Notes: generated by a model not told the origin, from the sequence alone. DNA of 41,911 bases from Candidatus Chisholmbacteria bacterium (GCA_016176555.1 JACOWY010000025.1:1-41911); one strand, 5' to 3'; positions 1 through 8,188 are shown, numbered from the stretch's first letter. Translations and numbers: made by a program.

Positions 1-10
1 ATTATCGGCA

Positions 11-27
11 GTCCGGCTCAACCGGAC
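11..27. repeat. Small perfect hairpin after rpsM
   Basis: Six-base inverted arms GTCCGG/CCGGAC enclose five bases (CTCAA), just downstream of the rpsM stop on the minus strand. No T tract follows on either strand, so it does not look like an intrinsic terminator. It resembles the unique hairpins that follow other stop codons in this operon. The next gene, probably rpsK, would start beyond the window edge. Confidence 0.5.
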
Positions 28-48
28 AACGTATAATTTGAGCGTAAT

Positions 49-462
49 TTATTCCGCTGGTTTTTCTTTTTTAGCGTCTTCCAGTTTTTGCGCCTCTTTT
101 TTCTCCAACGCTCCGACTGTCTTACGTTTGCCCCGCTTGGTGCGAGCGTTGGTGCGGGTGCGTTGGCCTCTGGCTGGAAGGCCGGCGGCGTGACGGGAAC
201 CACGATACGAACCTATGCGCTTGAGGCGTTCAATATTTTCGCGAATTTGTTTTCTAAGTTCTCCTTCGGTGTTAATGCGTTCGATGACGTGTTGAAGACG
301 AGAAATTTCTTCGGTGGTTAGCAAATGCGCCCGTTTATTGGGATCGACGCTACTTTCTTTAATGATCTTTTTGACGTTGCTGCGACCAATGCCGAAAATA
401 TAGGTGAGGGCGATATTGGTTTTTTTCTCAGCTGGTATATCTACTCCGGCGATTCGAGGCAT
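49..462 (-). CDS. rpsM: 30S ribosomal protein S13
   Basis: S13 sits in the 30S head and contacts 5S rRNA/L5 and the P-site tRNA. The 137-residue product begins [10 protein letters not shown] and carries the family helix-hairpin region ([10 protein letters not shown], residues about 22-31) and the C-terminal RNA-binding motif around [28 protein letters not shown] split over residues 85-112. A lysine/glutamate-rich tail follows, making it slightly longer than the usual 115-125 residues. The ATG lies directly against a family D repeat and has no clear Shine-Dalgarno sequence. It follows rpmJ, as in the classical alpha operon, where rpsK and rpsD would come next. Confidence 0.97.
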   Translation of the reverse strand: MPRIAGVDIPAEKKTNIALTYIFGIGRSNVKKIIKESSVDPNKRAHLLTTEEISRLQHVIERINTEGELRKQIRENIERLKRIGSYRGSRHAAGLPARGQRTRTNARTKRGKRKTVGALEKKEAQKLEDAKKEKPAE

Positions 463-465
463 GAT

Positions 466-600
466 ACAAATTTCTAAATCCTAATTTCTAATTTCTAAAC
501 AATACCAAAATTCTAAGTACAAAACTTTAAATTTATGTTTTTAATTTTGACCATTTGGGTTTTGAATTTATTTAGAATTTAGTGCTTGGAATTTGGGATT
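466..600. repeat. Family D AT-rich intergenic repeat, copy 1
   Basis: A long imperfect palindrome fills the rpmJ-rpsM spacer. One side has runs of the type AATTTCTAAATCCTAATTTC, the other TTTAGAATTTAGTGCTTGG and AATTTGGGATTT. The same words recur at 6063-6144, 8866-8956, 9676-9812 and 27710-27842. Nothing in it looks like a promoter with both boxes. It appears to be a dispersed repeat of unknown role. Confidence 0.8.
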
Positions 601-601
601 T

Positions 602-618
602 ACCGAGCTATGCTCGGT
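602..618. repeat. Perfect hairpin directly after the rpmJ stop
   Basis: Arms ACCGAGC and GCTCGGT enclose TAT, immediately downstream of the rpmJ stop codon on the minus strand and directly before family D copy 1. No T tract follows, so it may protect or process the RNA 3' end rather than terminate transcription; that role is inference. Confidence 0.6.
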
Positions 619-732
619 TTACCCTTGTCTTTGTTTGTGCCGGGGATTGATGCACAAAACAAATACCCGCCCCTTGCGGCGGACTATTTTACAATTTTTA
701 CAAATTTTTTTGACCGAGGCTTTGACTTTCAT
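619..732 (-). CDS. rpmJ: 50S ribosomal protein L36 (37 residues)
   Basis: Translating the minus strand between infA and rpsM gives a complete 37-residue protein from ATG at 732 to TAA at 619. It starts [10 protein letters not shown] and ends RHKQRQG. The zinc ligands of the C+ form of L36 are all present: Cys11, Cys14, Cys27 and His32. L36 is a small 23S rRNA-binding protein of the large subunit. The start lies 8 bases after the infA stop, the classical infA-rpmJ-rpsM order. Length and motif match the family exactly. Confidence 0.96.
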   Translation of the reverse strand: MKVKASVKKICKNCKIVRRKGRVFVLCINPRHKQRQG

Positions 733-740
733 CGTAGTGT

Positions 741-983
741 TTACTTGAATCGGAAGACGATGCGGCCTCGGGAATGGTCGTATGGACTGACTTCAATTTT
801 GGTTTTATCTCCAGGCATGACGCGAATGTGAAACATTCTCATTTTGCCCGATAAAGTGCACAAAATTTCCTGATCTGCTAAGTCTTCCGGGGCATTTTGG
901 TCGAGTTTGACCCGAAACATGGTGTTGGGCAAAGCTTGGGTAACTGTGCCTTCAACTTCGATGACCTCCTGTTTTTGCCCCAT
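741..983 (-). CDS. infA: Translation initiation factor IF-1
   Basis: IF-1 is the small OB-fold factor that occupies the 30S A site during initiation. The product contains [22 protein letters not shown] and the conserved [22 protein letters not shown] region, within residues 5-72. The start is placed at ATG 983, giving 80 residues beginning [13 protein letters not shown] longer frame reaches TTG at 1010 but adds only a Ser/Thr-rich stretch unlike the family. The end RGRIVFRFK has the usual basic terminus. Confidence 0.95.
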   Translation of the reverse strand: MGQKQEVIEVEGTVTQALPNTMFRVKLDQNAPEDLADQEILCTLSGKMRMFHIRVMPGDKTKIEVSPYDHSRGRIVFRFK

Positions 984-1091
984 TGTTGGTGGTGTTGATG
1001 TTGATGTCAAAAGTTTGATTTGAAATTTCGCTTGGGTTATTCTATCAAAATTTCCAGGCTATAGCAATTTTTCTTTGCCTGGTACTTGGTT

Positions 1092-1753
1092 TTATTTAGT
1101 AAGAATTTCTGGGCCGTTTGGACCCACTAAAATAGTGTGCTCGAATAGTCCGGCGGGGCGACCATCTTTTGTGGCGATAGTCCAACCTGGAGCTTCCCGT
1201 GGAGAAGGCAGGGAATCATGGGGCTTTGGTGGAGGTTTTGGCCGATACCGTGGCCAGTGAGATGGCGAGCGCAGTTGAAACGGGCTGCTTCGATGATTTT
1301 CTGCATGGCTTGGGAAATGTGGCCGATCCTTTTGCCTGGTTTTGCCTGAGCGATGCCTTGGCTTAGGGCACGTTTGCCTGTGTCCAGAAAATGCTGCTGC
1401 TCTTGGCTGGGCTTGCCGACGACAACGGTGGTAGATGTATCGGTGTGAAATCCTTGATAGAAGAGACCAGTATCGAGGCTAACTAGGTCACCCTGCTTGA
1501 GAGTGAGGTGAGGATGAGGAATGCCATGAACCACGCCGGCGTTGACGTTGATGCAGGTGGCCCAGCGGTAACCGGGGACGCGTTTAAATCCTGGTTCACC
1601 TCCGGTTTGAGTTAAGAGGGTATCTGCTAGAGAATCGAGCTCGTGGAGACTGACGCCTGGTTTTGCGCTGGCAACTACTTGGTTGAGGATGCGGCCAAGC
1701 ATTTTCCCACCCTCGCGCATGGCTTCTCTCTGCTGGTCATTGGTTGGTGTCAC
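1092..1753 (-). pseudogene. map: Methionine aminopeptidase type I, internal deletion and frame change
   Basis: MAP removes the initiator methionine from nascent proteins. The first about 190 codons match: start GTG overlapping the adk stop (GTGA), NVNAGVVHGIPHP, metal ligands in SLDTG and HTDTSTTV, and HLTGHGIG with the third ligand. After LHQSPMIP the open frame degenerates and stops at 1127. A different frame then gives PGWTIATKDG, LFEHTILV and EILTK, the normal C-terminus, ending in TAA at 1092. Compared with E. coli MAP, roughly 20-25 codons around the GMxxxIEPM motif are missing, including one metal-binding Glu. The last ligand (FEHT) lies in the shifted frame. It is either a real lesion or an assembly deletion. 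Confidence 0.75.
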
Positions 1754-2313
1754 TGAGGTAAAGGCCGCTTGGTTTTAGCTTTAAGTTGGGCGAGGATGTC
1801 TTGGAAGATAGTATCGATGTCGCGCTCGCCATTTATTTGCAGAAGGAGATGGCGTTTTTTGTAATAATCAATTAACGGTTGGGTGTGGGTGTGGAAATTC
1901 TCTATTCGTTTTCTGATGGCTTGGAGTGTATTGTCCTCTCTAACACCCTCTTCGACGCGGCCGCTTAGGCGCCATAGAGCTTCTTTGTCGGAGACATCTA
2001 GATGGATAACAGCGTCTGGCTCCTTAAAAGCTTGAGCTTGCTTCGGGGTTCTGGGGAAGCCATCGAGGATGTAGCCATTGGTGTATTCTGGCTTTTTCAA
2101 GTATTCCTCTATGATCTCGATGGTTTTGTCATCTGGAATGAGGAAGCCAGCATTGATGGTTTCTTTAATGTATCGGCCTAAAGGCGTTTTCTCTTTGGCC
2201 ATGTTGCGGAAAATGTGGCCGCTAGAGAGATAAGGGATGCCGAGTTTTTTAGCCATTAAGTTTCCTTGGGTGGATTTGCCCGATCCTTGAATGCCAATTA
2301 AAACTATTTTCAT
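1750..2313 (-). CDS. adk: Adenylate kinase
   Basis: Catalyses ATP + AMP to 2 ADP in the cytosol. The 187-residue protein opens with the P-loop GIQGSGKST (residues 7-15). It has the AMP-binding part SSGHIFRN, the DGFPRTPKQ motif (about 84-92) and LSGRVEEGVREDNT in a short LID without zinc cysteines. A strong Shine-Dalgarno AAGGAGG precedes the ATG. It lies between secY and map, the common spc-operon position, and its stop overlaps the map start by 4 bases. Confidence 0.95.
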   Translation of the reverse strand: MKIVLIGIQGSGKSTQGNLMAKKLGIPYLSSGHIFRNMAKEKTPLGRYIKETINAGFLIPDDKTIEIIEEYLKKPEYTNGYILDGFPRTPKQAQAFKEPDAVIHLDVSDKEALWRLSGRVEEGVREDNTLQAIRKRIENFHTHTQPLIDYYKKRHLLLQINGERDIDTIFQDILAQLKAKTKRPLPQ

Positions 2314-2338
2314 ACTATCGACCTCCTTATTTTAATAA

Positions 2339-3625
2339 CTATTTTAAGAAAGCATCGTAATTGCGCATGACGAGCATGGACTCGAGTTGCTTGGTGGTTT
2401 CCAAGACCACCGAGACAACGATGAGAATCCCGGTGCCGCCAATGGTGAGAGTTTGGATGTTGGTAAATTGCTGGGCCAGCGAAGGCAAAATGGCGATGAG
2501 ACCTAAGAAAAGAGCGCCGGCGAGGGTAATGCGGCTTAGGATGTGGGAAAGATAGCCGGCGGTCGGTTTACCGGGCCTGATGCCGGGGATAAAACCGCCA
2601 TATTTTTTAATTTCGTCGGCGATTTTTTCGGGGTTAAAGACCACGGCGGTATAAAAGTAGGTAAAGCCAATGACGAGGACAAAATAGGTGAGGTTGTAGA
2701 TGAGACTGCCGGGGGTAAACCAGAGTGTAGCTGTGGTAGCGGCATTCGCAATACGAGGCTCCGGCACGGTAGCCAGAAAGCGGCCGACAAGAGAGGGCAA
2801 AAGCACCAGAGAGACGGCAAAGATGATGGGGATGACTCCAGCTTGATTGACCCTGAGAGGCAGATGAGTGGTTTGACCACCAGCAAAGCGCCTACCAGTG
2901 ATGCGGCGAGCGTATTGAATTTTGACTTGGCGAGTGCCTTCGTTGACTACCACCACGGCGGCGATGACGACCAGGGACAAGGCAAAGAAGACGAGCATAT
3001 TGGTGATGTTTTCGGCTTGCGTGAGCGAGGCAGTTTGGAAGAGCGAGACGGGTAGCTGCCCGACGATACCAGCAAAAATGAGCATGGAGATACCATTGCC
3101 AATGCCGTATTCAGAGATGAGTTCGCCAAGCCACATGACAAACAAAGTGCCGGTGGCCATGGTGATGATGATGGCGATGAGCTCGAGGAAACTGAGGCCG
3201 GTGATAATGCCTTGACTTCTTAAAAGAGCGACCATGCCAAAGCTTTGAATGATGCTTAGGGGGACGGTGAGGAATCTAGTGTATTGATTGATCTGCTCTC
3301 GACCGCTTTCGCCTTCTTTGGAGAGTTCTTCAAGCTTGGGAAAGACCATGGTCAAAAGCTGCATGATGATGGAGGCGTTGATATAGGGAGTCAAACCTAA
3401 AGCGAGGATGGAGAAATTGGCCAGCGTCCCCCCAGAAAAAATGTCGAGCAAACCTAAAAATTGATTTTGAGAAAACAAGGCTTGAAGCTGGGTACTATCC
3501 ACCCCAGGAGTCGGAATGTGAGCGATGAAGCGAAAGACGACTAAAATGAGGGCGGTGAAAAGCAGTTTGTCTTTGAGCTCTTTGACTTTAAAGGCGTTGA
3601 TGAGGGGAGTGAAGAAGTGACTCAT
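2339..3625 (-). CDS. secY: Protein translocase subunit SecY
   Basis: SecY is the channel subunit of the general secretion machine in the cytoplasmic membrane. The start is set at ATG 3625 ([20 protein letters not shown]), giving 428 residues; a longer frame to 3703 only overlaps the rplO coding end. About ten hydrophobic segments are visible. Family signatures include the plug region [20 protein letters not shown], the [11 protein letters not shown] loop and [12 protein letters not shown] with [14 protein letters not shown] nearby. It follows rplO by 4 bases and precedes adk. Confidence 0.96.
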   Translation of the reverse strand: MSHFFTPLINAFKVKELKDKLLFTALILVVFRFIAHIPTPGVDSTQLQALFSQNQFLGLLDIFSGGTLANFSILALGLTPYINASIIMQLLTMVFPKLEELSKEGESGREQINQYTRFLTVPLSIIQSFGMVALLRSQGIITGLSFLELIAIIITMATGTLFVMWLGELISEYGIGNGISMLIFAGIVGQLPVSLFQTASLTQAENITNMLVFFALSLVVIAAVVVVNEGTRQVKIQYARRITGRRFAGGQTTHLPLRVNQAGVIPIIFAVSLVLLPSLVGRFLATVPEPRIANAATTATLWFTPGSLIYNLTYFVLVIGFTYFYTAVVFNPEKIADEIKKYGGFIPGIRPGKPTAGYLSHILSRITLAGALFLGLIAILPSLAQQFTNIQTLTIGGTGILIVVSVVLETTKQLESMLVMRNYDAFLK

Positions 3626-3629
3626 GGCT

Positions 3630-4181
3630 CTAGCGGCTTTTCTTTCTTGGTTGGCGAGTGGGAGTTTTGGCTTTTGCCTTAGGTGCCTTTTTGGCTTTCG
3701 CAAGGGTCTGATTTGATTGTGGTTCAGCTGACTTTTTTTCGGTGGTTATCGTGCCGCCGGCTTTGGCAATGAGCTGGCCTGCCTTTTTAGAAATTGGGAC
3801 AGCGATGGTGAGCGCGTTTTTCACCTCAGCGTTGCCTAGGAGCTTAACGCCATAAGTGCGGGCGTCTTTTTCCCGGACTATTTTGCGGGCAATCAGAGAC
3901 TGGAGAGTAACTACCTCCCCTTTCTTAAAAACATGGAGATACTTAAGGTCAATGATGAGGGGATCTTTCTTTAATGATTTAAATCGGCCTTTGCCGCGTT
4001 GAAACGGCAATCTTTTGGTAAGGGGTAGTTGGCCGCCTTCAAACCACAGCTTTATTTTGTTGCGAGCTTTTTGGCCTTTGACACCGCGACCGACCGTGTG
4101 ACCGCCTTTACCTGAACCATAGCCGCGACCAAGGCGTTTTTTGGTTTTGGTCGTACTTTTGGGGAGATTATCTAGTTTCAT
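3630..4181 (-). CDS. rplO: 50S ribosomal protein L15
   Basis: L15 is an early large-subunit assembly protein. The 183-residue product begins [20 protein letters not shown] and has the Gly-rich signature [19 protein letters not shown] and [17 protein letters not shown]. Residues after about 148 form an extra Lys/Ala/Pro-rich tail, longer than typical L15 (about 145 residues). It follows rpsE after only 17 bases, with no rpmD (L30) between them, a hallmark of CPR genomes. Confidence 0.96.
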   Translation of the reverse strand: MKLDNLPKSTTKTKKRLGRGYGSGKGGHTVGRGVKGQKARNKIKLWFEGGQLPLTKRLPFQRGKGRFKSLKKDPLIIDLKYLHVFKKGEVVTLQSLIARKIVREKDARTYGVKLLGNAEVKNALTIAVPISKKAGQLIAKAGGTITTEKKSAEPQSNQTLAKAKKAPKAKAKTPTRQPRKKSR

Positions 4182-4198
4182 ACTATTATTTTAAATGT

Positions 4199-4726
4199 TT
4201 ATCTTGACTTAGTCATGGCTGCTTTTTTGCGGCTAATGAGTTTCATTTGTTGGAGGGCCGCAAATGTGGCGTAGACGTTTGAGGCTTGATTTTTGGTACC
4301 TAAAATTTTAGACACAATATCTTTGATACCGGCTGCCTCCACCACGGCTCTGACTGCCCCGCCGGCGATGACGCCGCTGCCTTGGGGAGCGGGCTTGAGT
4401 AAGACTTTGGCGGCACCTCTTTTGAGCAGCACCTCGTAGGGCACGGTAGTGCCCGACATGGGAATTTTGACGAGGCGTTTACGGGCTTTTTTGGTCCCTT
4501 TCTTGATGGCGGCGATGACTGTGGGGGCTTTACCCAAGCCCACGCCGACACGGCCTTTTTTATCGCCGACTACCATGAGCACAGAAAAGCCAATGCTGTT
4601 GCCGCCTTTGGTTTTCTTGCTGACTCGATTGACCTGGACAACTTTCTCGTCGTACGGGGACTCTGAGCGGTCGCGACGATTTGATGGTCTTCTGTCCCTT
4701 GGTTGAAACCCACTAAATCCTGTCAT
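4199..4726 (-). CDS. rpsE: 30S ribosomal protein S5
   Basis: S5 lines the mRNA entry tunnel and affects decoding accuracy. The 175-residue protein has an Arg-rich N-terminus, then VVQVNRVSKKTKGGNSIGFSV of the double-stranded-RNA-binding-like domain (about 30-50), GRVGVGLGKAPTV, and the C-terminal part KPAPQGSGVIAGGAVRAVVE and GIKDIVSKILGT. It lies between rplR and rplO as in the spc operon, with 4 bases to the rplR stop. Confidence 0.96.
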   Translation of the reverse strand: MTGFSGFQPRDRRPSNRRDRSESPYDEKVVQVNRVSKKTKGGNSIGFSVLMVVGDKKGRVGVGLGKAPTVIAAIKKGTKKARKRLVKIPMSGTTVPYEVLLKRGAAKVLLKPAPQGSGVIAGGAVRAVVEAAGIKDIVSKILGTKNQASNVYATFAALQQMKLISRKKAAMTKSR

Positions 4727-4730
4727 AGGG

Positions 4731-5087
4731 TTAGACTTTTAAGCCTTTACTTCGGGCGCCTGCGGCTATAGCTTTGATGCGACCGTGATACTTGTAAGCG
4801 CCACGGTCAAAAACAGCTTGGGTCACTTTATGTTTGAGGGCCCGTTGGGCAATTAGTTCGCCCACCTTGAAGGCGGCGGCGGTGCGGCTTTGGGCTTTGG
4901 CTTTGGCTTGGGGTTTGACTTCTTTGGTTGAGGCTTGAGTAAGGGTGACGCCTTTGGTGTCGTCGACTATCTGGGCGTAGGTAGCTTGGTTGGACCTAAA
5001 GACCGTTAAGCGAGGATAAATGCTACGGTGGCGCAATTTTTTGCGAATCCGAGCTTTTTTCTGGTGTTTAATCATTGAAGGACTCAT
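4731..5087 (-). CDS. rplR: 50S ribosomal protein L18
   Basis: L18 binds 5S rRNA together with L5. The 118-residue product contains RIRKKLRHRSIYPRLTVFRSN, YAQIVDD and the C-terminal signature FDRGAYKYHGRIKAIAAGAR split over residues 93-113, which is diagnostic for the family. Two Met codons lie at the start (MSPSM); the second is equally possible. Genes before and after (rplF, rpsE) are in the usual order. Confidence 0.95.
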   Translation of the reverse strand: MSPSMIKHQKKARIRKKLRHRSIYPRLTVFRSNQATYAQIVDDTKGVTLTQASTKEVKPQAKAKAQSRTAAAFKVGELIAQRALKHKVTQAVFDRGAYKYHGRIKAIAAGARSKGLKV

Positions 5088-5111
5088 GTGATTTTTCTAT
5101 GCGAAGCGGAG

Positions 5112-5669
5112 TTATTCTCCCCCTGCAGCACCCACTTTAGCAGCTTTGCCTGCCTTGCGGCGGACGACTTCATTGGCATAGCGAATGCCTTTGCCTTTAT
5201 AAACTTCGGGAGGGCGGAAGCTTCTAATTTCGGCGGCTATCAGACCGACTTGCTGCTTATCGATACCTAAGACGGTAATTTTATTGTTGCCTTCTACTTC
5301 GAATTTGATGCCTTCGGGACTTTGGATCTCGACAGGGTGAGACAGACCTAAGGAAAAAACTAGTTTATCCCCCTGTTTGACGACGCGAAAACCCGTGCCG
5401 ACGAGCTCGAGGTTCTTTTTGAAGCCTGCCGTAACACCAGTAACCATGTTGTTGATTAAGGCTCTGGTTAAACCGTGCAACGCCCGCGACTTGGGAGTGT
5501 CATCTAGACGAGAAAGCTTGAGGGTTTTATTTTCCAGCGTGGGGCTAACGGCAGCGGGAATTATGTGTTTTAACTCTCCCCCAGGGCCGGTGACGGTGAC
5601 AACTTTGCCTGCTAATGTCAGGGTGACGTTTTCAGGGATGGTGATGGGTTTTTTGCCGATTAAAGACAT
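5112..5669 (-). CDS. rplF: 50S ribosomal protein L6
   Basis: L6 lies near the factor-binding site of the large subunit. The 185-residue protein starts MSLIGKKPITIPENVTL, has the two repeated alpha/beta domains, and carries the C-terminal signature FRPPEVYKGKGIRYANEVVRRKAGK (residues about 151-175). The ATG follows the rpsH stop after one base, suggesting translational coupling. Confidence 0.96.
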   Translation of the reverse strand: MSLIGKKPITIPENVTLTLAGKVVTVTGPGGELKHIIPAAVSPTLENKTLKLSRLDDTPKSRALHGLTRALINNMVTGVTAGFKKNLELVGTGFRVVKQGDKLVFSLGLSHPVEIQSPEGIKFEVEGNNKITVLGIDKQQVGLIAAEIRSFRPPEVYKGKGIRYANEVVRRKAGKAAKVGAAGGE

Positions 5670-5670
5670 A

Positions 5671-6060
5671 TTACGAAACAGTACAGAGGAGCTCTCCGCC
5701 TAACTTTTGTTTTTTAGCTTCTTTGTTGCTGATTAATCCCTTAGAGGTAGAGATGATGGCGATACCTTGACCAGACAGAATGGGTTTGAGTTGGCTTTGG
5801 CGAATGTAGACTCGCCTGCCTGGCTTGGAAACGCGTTTAATTTCGGTAATGGCGGGAAACTTATCCACATAAAGTAAGGTGACTTGGAGCTGGCGTTGTG
5901 GTGCTTGGTCGATGACTTTTACCTCACTCACATATTGCTCTTTTTGGAGTAAGCGCATTAGGGCTTCTTTGAGTTTTGAGTGCGGCATGGAGATTTCGCT
6001 CCGGCGAGCCAGGTAAGCATTTCTGATTCTGGTGAGGGTATCGGCGATAGGATCGGTCAT
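5671..6060 (-). CDS. rpsH: 30S ribosomal protein S8
   Basis: S8 binds 16S rRNA helix 21 and in many bacteria represses the spc operon. The 129-residue product begins MTDPIADTLTRIRNAYLARR and ends with ISTSKGLISNKEAKKQKLGGELLCTVS, the conserved C-terminal region in which the STSKG loop is characteristic (residues about 103-129). A family D repeat separates it from rpsN upstream. Confidence 0.96.
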   Translation of the reverse strand: MTDPIADTLTRIRNAYLARRSEISMPHSKLKEALMRLLQKEQYVSEVKVIDQAPQRQLQVTLLYVDKFPAITEIKRVSKPGRRVYIRQSQLKPILSGQGIAIISTSKGLISNKEAKKQKLGGELLCTVS

Positions 6061-6062
6061 AC

Positions 6063-6144
6063 TTGCAAAATTCTAAATTCTAATATCGAAATTCGAAACC
6101 TGCCTGCCGGCAGGCAGGGATTTCGAATTTGGTGCTTGGGATTT
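6063..6144. repeat. Family D repeat, copy 2, with inserted 20-bp palindrome
   Basis: The rpsN-rpsH spacer carries a shortened family D palindrome (left side CAAAATTCTAAATTCTAATA, right side TTTCGAATTTGGTGCTTGGG). At 6099-6118 its centre is occupied by the perfect palindrome CCTGCCTGCCGGCAGGCAGG. The same palindrome, slightly changed, sits inside two unrelated repeats at 22937-22956 and 37552-37572. Confidence 0.85.
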
Positions 6145-6172
6145 CTACAGTTGGCAATATTGCCAACTGTAG
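6145..6172. repeat. Perfect 28-bp palindrome after the rpsN stop
   Basis: Arms CTACAGTTGGCAAT and ATTGCCAACTGTAG are perfectly complementary. The element begins one base after the rpsN stop codon on the minus strand and abuts family D copy 2. No T tract follows, so a role in RNA 3'-end protection, pausing or processing is more likely than intrinsic termination; that is inference. Confidence 0.7.
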
Positions 6173-6173
6173 T

Positions 6174-6359
6174 TTACCAGCTGGCTTTAGTAACTCCAGG
6201 TAATTCACCTTTATGGGCCAGTTCTCTAAAGCACAAGCGACAGAGACCAAACATACGGATATAGGCCCGGGGGCGACCGCATAACTTGCACCGATTTTCT
6301 TGGCGGCTGCGGAATTTTGGTGTTCTTCGGGCTTTAACTTCTTTTGATTTCTTGGCCAT
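6174..6359 (-). CDS. rpsN: 30S ribosomal protein S14, zinc-binding short form
   Basis: S14 binds the 16S rRNA 3' major domain in the 30S head. The 61-residue product is the short (type Z) form, with two CxxC zinc knuckles, [17 protein letters not shown] and LCRLCFRE (residues about 24-45). The N-terminus [20 protein letters not shown] is typical. It is placed between rplE and rpsH as in the spc operon. A family C hairpin lies about 10 bases before the ATG and no strong Shine-Dalgarno sequence is visible. Confidence 0.96.
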   Translation of the reverse strand: MAKKSKEVKARRTPKFRSRQENRCKLCGRPRAYIRMFGLCRLCFRELAHKGELPGVTKASW

Positions 6360-6367
6360 AAATCATT

Positions 6368-6413
6368 CTGAGGGGAAAACCAAGGTTTTCCCCTTCAGTA
6401 CTCCCCTTTCCTT
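6368..6413. repeat. Family C hairpin, copy 1
   Basis: Arms AGGGGAAAACC and GGTTTTCCCCT enclose AA, followed on the plus strand by the conserved trailer TTCAGTACTCCCCTTTCCTT. On the transcribed strand the hairpin ends about 10 bases before the rpsN start codon. Sister copies lie at 7118, 15170 and 18856. Confidence 0.75.
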
Positions 6414-6479
6414 ATACGTCGTTTTGCTCTCGCAAAACTTCCGATAATCTCATTCGCAGCAGCTCACTCGATTATAAGG
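6410..6479. other. Structured segment between family C and B elements
   Basis: The segment is bounded by CCTTATA (6410-6416) and TATAAGG (6473-6479). It contains a perfect GTTTTGC-TCTC-GCAAAAC hairpin (6421-6438). ATAATC (6444-6449) can pair with GATTAT (6470-6475), which partly competes with the outer stem, so two folds are possible. It occurs only in the rplE-rpsN spacer. Confidence 0.45.
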
Positions 6480-6480
6480 T

Positions 6481-6512
6481 ATGCTCCTGCGCGCAAAGCG
6501 TGCTCGGAGCAT
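6481..6512. repeat. Family B covarying hairpin, copy 1
   Basis: Arms ATGCTCC and GGAGCAT flank the 18-nt core TGCGCGCAAAGCGTGCTC. The core can fold as GCGCGC/GCGTGC with one G-U pair on the plus strand. Flanks are AAGGT on the left and GATTTA on the right, as in other copies. It sits just downstream of rplE in the direction of transcription. Confidence 0.8.
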
Positions 6513-6536
6513 GATTTAGATTGCTGAGGAGTGAAT

Positions 6537-7109
6537 TCATACTGATTGTTTTTTTTGTTGCTCGGTATTTTTCTCAAACGGAAAGCCAAAAAGTTCTAAA
6601 AGGCGCTTGGCCTGCTTATCGTCTGGTGTTGAGGTGACAATGGAAATTTGCAAACCCCGAACTTTATCAATTTTATCATATTCTACCTCTGGAAAAATGA
6701 TTTGCTCGGTAAGCCCCAAGTTATAGTTACCGTGACCGTCAAAACCTTTGAGGCTGACGCCTTGAAAATCTTTGACTTTAGGCAGAACGATGCTCACCAA
6801 TTTATCAAAAAACTCATACATGCGCAGGCGGCGAAGAGTTACTTTGAGCCCAACGGCGTCACCTTCACGGAGTTTAAAATCGGCGATCGATTTTTTGGCC
6901 TTCGTGATAATAGGAGTTTGACCGGTGAAGAGCCCCATTTGCTCTTTCATGTTTTTTATAGCTTCATGGCGGTGCTGCTCATCAGTCACGCCAGCGGCGA
7001 TAATAATTTTGGCAATTTTGGGAACGGCAAAGTCATTTTTAATTCCCAGTTCCTTTTTAAGTTTGGGAAGCACTTCTTTTTGGTATTTGGCTACAAGTCT
7101 ATTTGTCAT
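6537..7109 (-). CDS. rplE: 50S ribosomal protein L5
   Basis: L5 binds 5S rRNA and contacts S13 across the subunit bridge. The 190-residue protein starts MTNRLVAKYQKEVLPKLKKE and contains the family core GQTPIITKAKKSIADFKLRE, VTLRRLRMYEFFDKLVSIVLPKVKDFQG, and GHGNYNLGLTEQIIFPEV (residues about 59-143). A short Lys/Gln-rich tail follows. It is flanked on both sides by B and C repeats, unlike the tightly packed rplX-rplN-rpsQ genes upstream. Confidence 0.96.
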   Translation of the reverse strand: MTNRLVAKYQKEVLPKLKKELGIKNDFAVPKIAKIIIAAGVTDEQHRHEAIKNMKEQMGLFTGQTPIITKAKKSIADFKLREGDAVGLKVTLRRLRMYEFFDKLVSIVLPKVKDFQGVSLKGFDGHGNYNLGLTEQIIFPEVEYDKIDKVRGLQISIVTSTPDDKQAKRLLELFGFPFEKNTEQQKKQSV

Positions 7110-7117
7110 AAAATATT

Positions 7118-7162
7118 CTGAGGGGAAAACCGAGGTTTTCCCCTTCAGTACTCCCCTTTCCT
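7118..7162. repeat. Family C hairpin, copy 2
   Basis: Arms AGGGGAAAACC and GGTTTTCCCCT with GA loop, then the trailer TTCAGTACTCCCCTTTCCT. It ends a few bases before the rplE ATG on the minus strand. The sequence is nearly identical to copy 1 at 6368, including the trailer, showing recent relationship or constraint. Confidence 0.75.
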
Positions 7163-7169
7163 ACAAGGT

Positions 7170-7201
7170 ATGCTCCTGCGCGCACAGCGTGCTCGGTGCA
7201 T
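7170..7201. repeat. Family B covarying hairpin, copy 2
   Basis: Arms ATGCTCC and GGTGCAT (one T-T mismatch) flank the core TGCGCGCACAGCGTGCTC. It lies between rplX and rplE, upstream of family C copy 2 in the direction of transcription. Confidence 0.78.
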
Positions 7202-7239
7202 GGATTTGTGGTGTTAGCGCCTGATATTTATTAGTCATA

Positions 7240-7584
7240 TTACTTTTTCTTTTCTGATATGGGTAAGGGCATATTGGTGGAAACGCTGACGCGTTGTTTT
7301 TGACCTCCTTGGTCAACAATGAATTTGGCTCGAGTTGGTTGGTTATTTTTGGGATCGAGGTGAGCAATATTGGCAGTGGGAATAGGTCGCTGCCGGTCAA
7401 TAATTTTGCCTTTGCCACCCGTTTGTTGTGGTTTGAGGTGTTTTTTGTACAGCCCGACCCCCTCTACGACAACTTTTTGCCTTGAGGGGTAGACGCGAGT
7501 AATTTTGCCCTTTTTACCCTTATCTTTGCCGCTGGTTATGATGATAGTGTCGTTGACTTTAAATTTTTTCATACCAATCTTCAA
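7240..7584 (-). CDS. rplX: 50S ribosomal protein L24
   Basis: L24 initiates 50S assembly. The product has the KOW motif [24 protein letters not shown] (residues about 19-42) and [11 protein letters not shown], both diagnostic. The start is taken as TTG 7584, whose TTGA overlaps the rplN stop and which has AGGAGG four bases upstream. The in-frame ATG at 7572, giving [10 protein letters not shown], is a fair alternative. A Lys-rich end (SEKKK) precedes the stop. Confidence 0.92.
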   Translation of the reverse strand: MKIGMKKFKVNDTIIITSGKDKGKKGKITRVYPSRQKVVVEGVGLYKKHLKPQQTGGKGKIIDRQRPIPTANIAHLDPKNNQPTRAKFIVDQGGQKQRVSVSTNMPLPISEKKK

Positions 7585-7955
7585 AGAACCTCCTGCGCTA
7601 AGGAAGCAATTTTGCTAAACCCCGCGTCTTTAACTTCGCGGGCGATGGGGCCGAAAATCCGCGTGGCTCTGGGGGTGGGGCTCTCTCTGCCCTCGATAAT
7701 AACGGCGGCGTTGTCGTCGAAGCGAATGAAACTGCCATCAGGTCGGCGGGTTTCTTTTTTGGTGCGGACAATGACCGCTTTGACTTTTTCACCTTTTTTA
7801 ATTGGGCTTTGGGGGTCGGCTTGAATGACAGACGCGGAGACGACGTCGGCCAGCCCTCCGAACTTTCGCCCTGAACCGCCGTGCACGAGAATCACTCGGA
7901 GTTTTTTAGCTCCAGAATTATCGGCCAGTTTTAAGGTGGTGCGAAGTTGGATCAT
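7581..7955 (-). CDS. rplN: 50S ribosomal protein L14
   Basis: L14 forms an intersubunit bridge near the sarcin-ricin loop. The 124-residue product begins [20 protein letters not shown] and contains [33 protein letters not shown] (residues about 53-85) and [20 protein letters not shown], the family signature. It overlaps rpsQ by ATGA at the start and rplX at the end, indicating translational coupling. Confidence 0.97.
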   Translation of the reverse strand: MIQLRTTLKLADNSGAKKLRVILVHGGSGRKFGGLADVVSASVIQADPQSPIKKGEKVKAVIVRTKKETRRPDGSFIRFDDNAAVIIEGRESPTPRATRIFGPIAREVKDAGFSKIASLAQEVL

Positions 7956-8188
7956 TGGTTTTTATCTACTATGGCTGTGATCTTAAATTTCTTTTTTTTG
8001 CTGATGGGTCTCACTTCTTTAAAGGTAACGATGTTTCCGACTTTGGCGCCCATTTCGTCATGAACTAAATATTTCTGGCTGCGTTTGACTCTTTTCTTAT
8101 AGATGGGGTGCTCGACAAAGCTGTCGACCTTGACCACGACGGCTTTGGGGACGTTTTTTTTGATGACTTTGCCAGAAAATTGCTTCAT
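7952..8188 (-). CDS. rpsQ: 30S ribosomal protein S17
   Basis: S17 is an OB-fold primary 16S rRNA-binding protein. The 78-residue product contains [38 protein letters not shown] and the signature [19 protein letters not shown] (residues about 51-69). It starts 3 bases after the rpmC stop and overlaps rplN by four bases, in the normal L29-S17-L14 order. Confidence 0.96.
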   Translation of the reverse strand: MKQFSGKVIKKNVPKAVVVKVDSFVEHPIYKKRVKRSQKYLVHDEMGAKVGNIVTFKEVRPISKKKKFKITAIVDKNQ

